This document shows positions 62,198 to 64,000 of a stretch of 64,000 nt of DNA, in pieces; within the stretch, counting starts at the first letter, position 1; every line of letters starts with the position of its first letter. Made by a program: the position numbers and the translations under genes. This DNA is from Symbiodinium kawagutii. Its lineage: Eukaryota; Sar; Dinophyceae; Suessiales; Symbiodiniaceae. The stretch spans positions 216,589 to 280,588 of the forward strand of contig VSDK01012283.1 of assembly GCA_009767595.1 (NCBI GenBank). Reading direction: 5' to 3'. Under the pieces are notes generated by a model. It did not search any database and had not been told where the DNA came from. It saw only the letters and a program-made list of their open reading frames with translations.

Positions 62198-62357
62198 CCG
62201 TCGCATTCGTACGCTATTTACAGCCTTTTGGAGCCTCACCGTCGCATTCGTACGCTATTTACAGCCTTTTGGAGCCTGACCGTCGCATTCGTACGCTATT
62301 TACAGCCTTTTGGAGCCTCACCGTCGCCTTACTCTCGCACTTGTACGCTATTTACAG
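62198..62357. repeat. 41-bp tandem repeat
   Basis: GTACGCTATTTACAGC starts at 62209, 62250 and 62291 (period 41), with a fourth diverged copy at 62343. Each unit carries CCGTCGCATTCGTACG and CCTTTTGGAGCCT. Confidence 0.95.
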
Positions 62358-62485
62358 CATTTCGAACTTTTACGTACTATGTACACACCCCCATACAGTA
62401 CCTATTTACTGCCACATACTACTTACATACTACATATATAATGCCTACAAATTCCTTTATATACTAATTATCCATTATTGAAACA

Positions 62486-62820
62486 CTTATCTACATATTA
62501 TTTATATTATATATTACCATATACTACCTATATACTATCTATTGATTGTTTTTGTATTATAAAAGAACTACTTGTATACTACTAATGTGCTGACTATATA
62601 CTAGATATCTACCTACGTACTACCTATATACTATTTTTTATTATTAGACACTTATCTACATACTACTATACTCTATACCACCATATACTACCTATATACT
62701 ATCTATTGATTGTTTCTTACTATCGAAACACTACTTGTATATTACTTATGTGCTGTCTATACATTAGATATCTACCTACGTACTACTTATATACTATTTA
62801 ATATGCTACTTATACACTGC
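62486..62820. repeat. Tandem repeat of about 163 bp, two copies
   Basis: CACTTATCTACATA starts near 62486 and 62649. Both copies share ACCATATACTACCTATATAC, TATCTATTGATTGTTT and TAGATATCTACCTACGTACT. Confidence 0.85.
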
Positions 62821-62823
62821 TCG

Positions 62824-62986
62824 TATACTACCCCCTACCCCCACCCCCCCCACCCCAAACCCCCCCACCGCACCACACCAAACCACACCACAGGGGGGGG
62901 AGGGGGGGACCATGACCACCCCCCCCCCACCCCCACCGCAGGGGGGGAGGGGGGGACCATGACCATGACCAGGGGGCGGGGGGGGT
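62824..62986. repeat. C-run / G-run block
   Basis: Runs of 5-9 C alternate with runs of 7-9 G. A phrase GGGACCATGACCA occurs twice, 61 bp apart. The C-run and G-run halves are near reverse complements, so both hairpins and G-quadruplexes are possible. Confidence 0.9.
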
Positions 62987-63195
62987 GCAACGCTGTACCA
63001 TATATAGAAAAATGTATATAAACATTGAACATGTGATTAGACATTTACACATGTGTAAAAAGGATATATCTAAATTGCAAGAAAAACCATATATAATCCA
63101 CAACCATGCTCCAGGGATGGTCCATGGTTGAGGGATGGTTGTTAATATGCCACCACTACTCCAAGCCGATTTTAAGACAGCCAACCAGTCTGAAT

Positions 63196-63342
63196 TCTCG
63201 CCATGGCTGAATTTCAGATATCTCGCCATGACAACATTTCAGATATCTCGCCATGGCTAAGTTTCAGATATCTCGCCATGGCTAAGATTCAGATATCTCG
63301 CCATGGCTTAGATTCAGATATCTCGCCATGGCGAGACACCCA
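63196..63342. repeat. 25-bp satellite running into an assembly gap
   Basis: TCTCGCCATG starts at 63196, 63221, 63246, 63271, 63296 and 63321, exactly 25 bp apart. Units contain AGATATCT and GCCATGGC. The last unit changes to TCTCGCCATGGCGAGA, a perfect 16-bp palindrome. The array then meets the N run. Confidence 0.95.
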
Positions 63343-63674
63343 NNNNNNNNNNNNNNNNNNNNNNNNNNNNNNNNNNNNNNNNNNNNNNNNNNNNNNNNNN
63401 NNNNNNNNNNNNNNNNNNNNNNNNNNNNNNNNNNNNNNNNNNNNNNNNNNNNNNNNNNNNNNNNNNNNNNNNNNNNNNNNNNNNNNNNNNNNNNNNNNNN
63501 NNNNNNNNNNNNNNNNNNNNNNNNNNNNNNNNNNNNNNNNNNNNNNNNNNNNNNNNNNNNNNNNNNNNNNNNNNNNNNNNNNNNNNNNNNNNNNNNNNNN
63601 NNNNNNNNNNNNNNNNNNNNNNNNNNNNNNNNNNNNNNNNNNNNNNNNNNNNNNNNNNNNNNNNNNNNNNNNNN
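63343..63674. other. Assembly gap (332 N)
   Basis: Unknown bases. Frames that cross it are meaningless. The satellite at its left edge suggests it hides more of the same array. Confidence 1.
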
Positions 63675-64000
63675 TGCTCAACTTGTTTGACTTCAAGGGG
63701 TATGCCTTGAAGAATTGCCTATGGCTAGCACCTCTGAGAAGTGCTAGCCATCAGGAAGTTTTTGTTTTTTTGTTACCAAGGCTAGGTTTTCAACTTCCGA
63801 CGCTCCCATTGAATCTTCCCTCAGGGTAGCTAGACTTAGACAAGTTTCCCAGGTGTACCTCACCAATTCTCCAAGGCAAATCCCTGAAATCACAGAAGTT
63901 GAGGAAGCTAGCCATGTGGTTTTCCAAGCCTTGTTCATCTAAAGGCTTGATGGCTAGCACCTCTGAGAGGTGCTAGCCATTGACCTCCAGTCAAAGAAGT
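63675..64000. repeat. Unassigned DNA with two copies of a 31-bp palindrome
   Basis: 63721-63751 and 63950-63980 both read ATGGCTAGCAC … GTGCTAGCCAT. In the second copy the arms are 15 bp with a single central base; in the first one mismatch reduces perfect pairing to the outer 11 bp. A half site (GCTAGCCAT) lies at 63907. Short open frames between them were not recognised. Confidence 0.8.

Noticed and set aside
63289..63696. 135-codon minus-strand ORF across the gap
   Set aside because: It consists almost entirely of unknown bases.
63203..63829. 208-codon ORF across the gap
   Set aside because: Most of it is N. The two ends cannot be assumed to be in the same frame or even adjacent.
1..64000. 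tRNA, rRNA or other structural RNA genes
   Set aside because: I saw no cloverleaf-like sequence with A and B boxes and no ribosomal segments. A covariance-model search would be needed to exclude diverged or very short RNA genes.

Overview
This window looks like nuclear DNA of a dinoflagellate, most likely a Symbiodiniaceae-like species; that assignment is inferred from the sequence alone. There are no operons or bacterial signals. Host genes are split into many tiny exons (20-140 nt) whose introns start with GT, GC or GA and end in AG followed by G. Short direct repeats often lie at both intron ends. One repeat-derived polyprotein is of the kind abundant in dinoflagellates, and the rest is simple repeats, small inverted-repeat elements and degenerate CCATTAACC / GGTTAATGG sequence.

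Layout. Positions 315-12114 hold one complete host gene that I assembled exon by exon: a 22-exon, 423-residue N-acylglucosamine 2-epimerase (AGE/RnBP) family protein. Its stop lies 287 bp before an intact 8.6-kb Ty1/copia retrotransposon (12401-20992). The element has identical 295-bp LTRs, an initiator-tRNA-type primer site and an uninterrupted 2635-residue Gag-Pol. The polyprotein carries two unusual cargoes: a methyltransferase-like domain in frame, and a 182-codon ORF with an ExoX-like C-terminal domain overprinted in another frame. Positions 21199-27503 carry eight small exons of a class III nucleotidyl cyclase-like gene, followed by a 5'-truncated LINE remnant (RNase H end, about 28026-29207).

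The 29-51 kb part is gene-poor. It has isolated exon candidates, copies of two inverted-repeat (MITE-like) families, and a 242-bp satellite (42546-43614). The satellite sits in a 2.6-kb zone full of a recurring 14-mer related to AAGTCCTATGTCAT. A GNAT acetyltransferase gene (51042-52086) follows, apparently interrupted only by a 37-nt intron. Pieces of a helical-repeat protein gene (53738-54550), a terminal exon (56287-56368) and an Ala/Ser-rich gene (57060-60702) come next. The last 4 kb are microsatellites, tandem repeats of 41, 163 and 25 bp, a 332-bp run of N (63343-63674), and two copies of a near-perfect 31-bp palindrome.

Exon models were made by eye from reading frames, phase matching and remembered family motifs. 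Boundaries marked ambiguous could shift by a few bases, and no expression data or similarity search was available.
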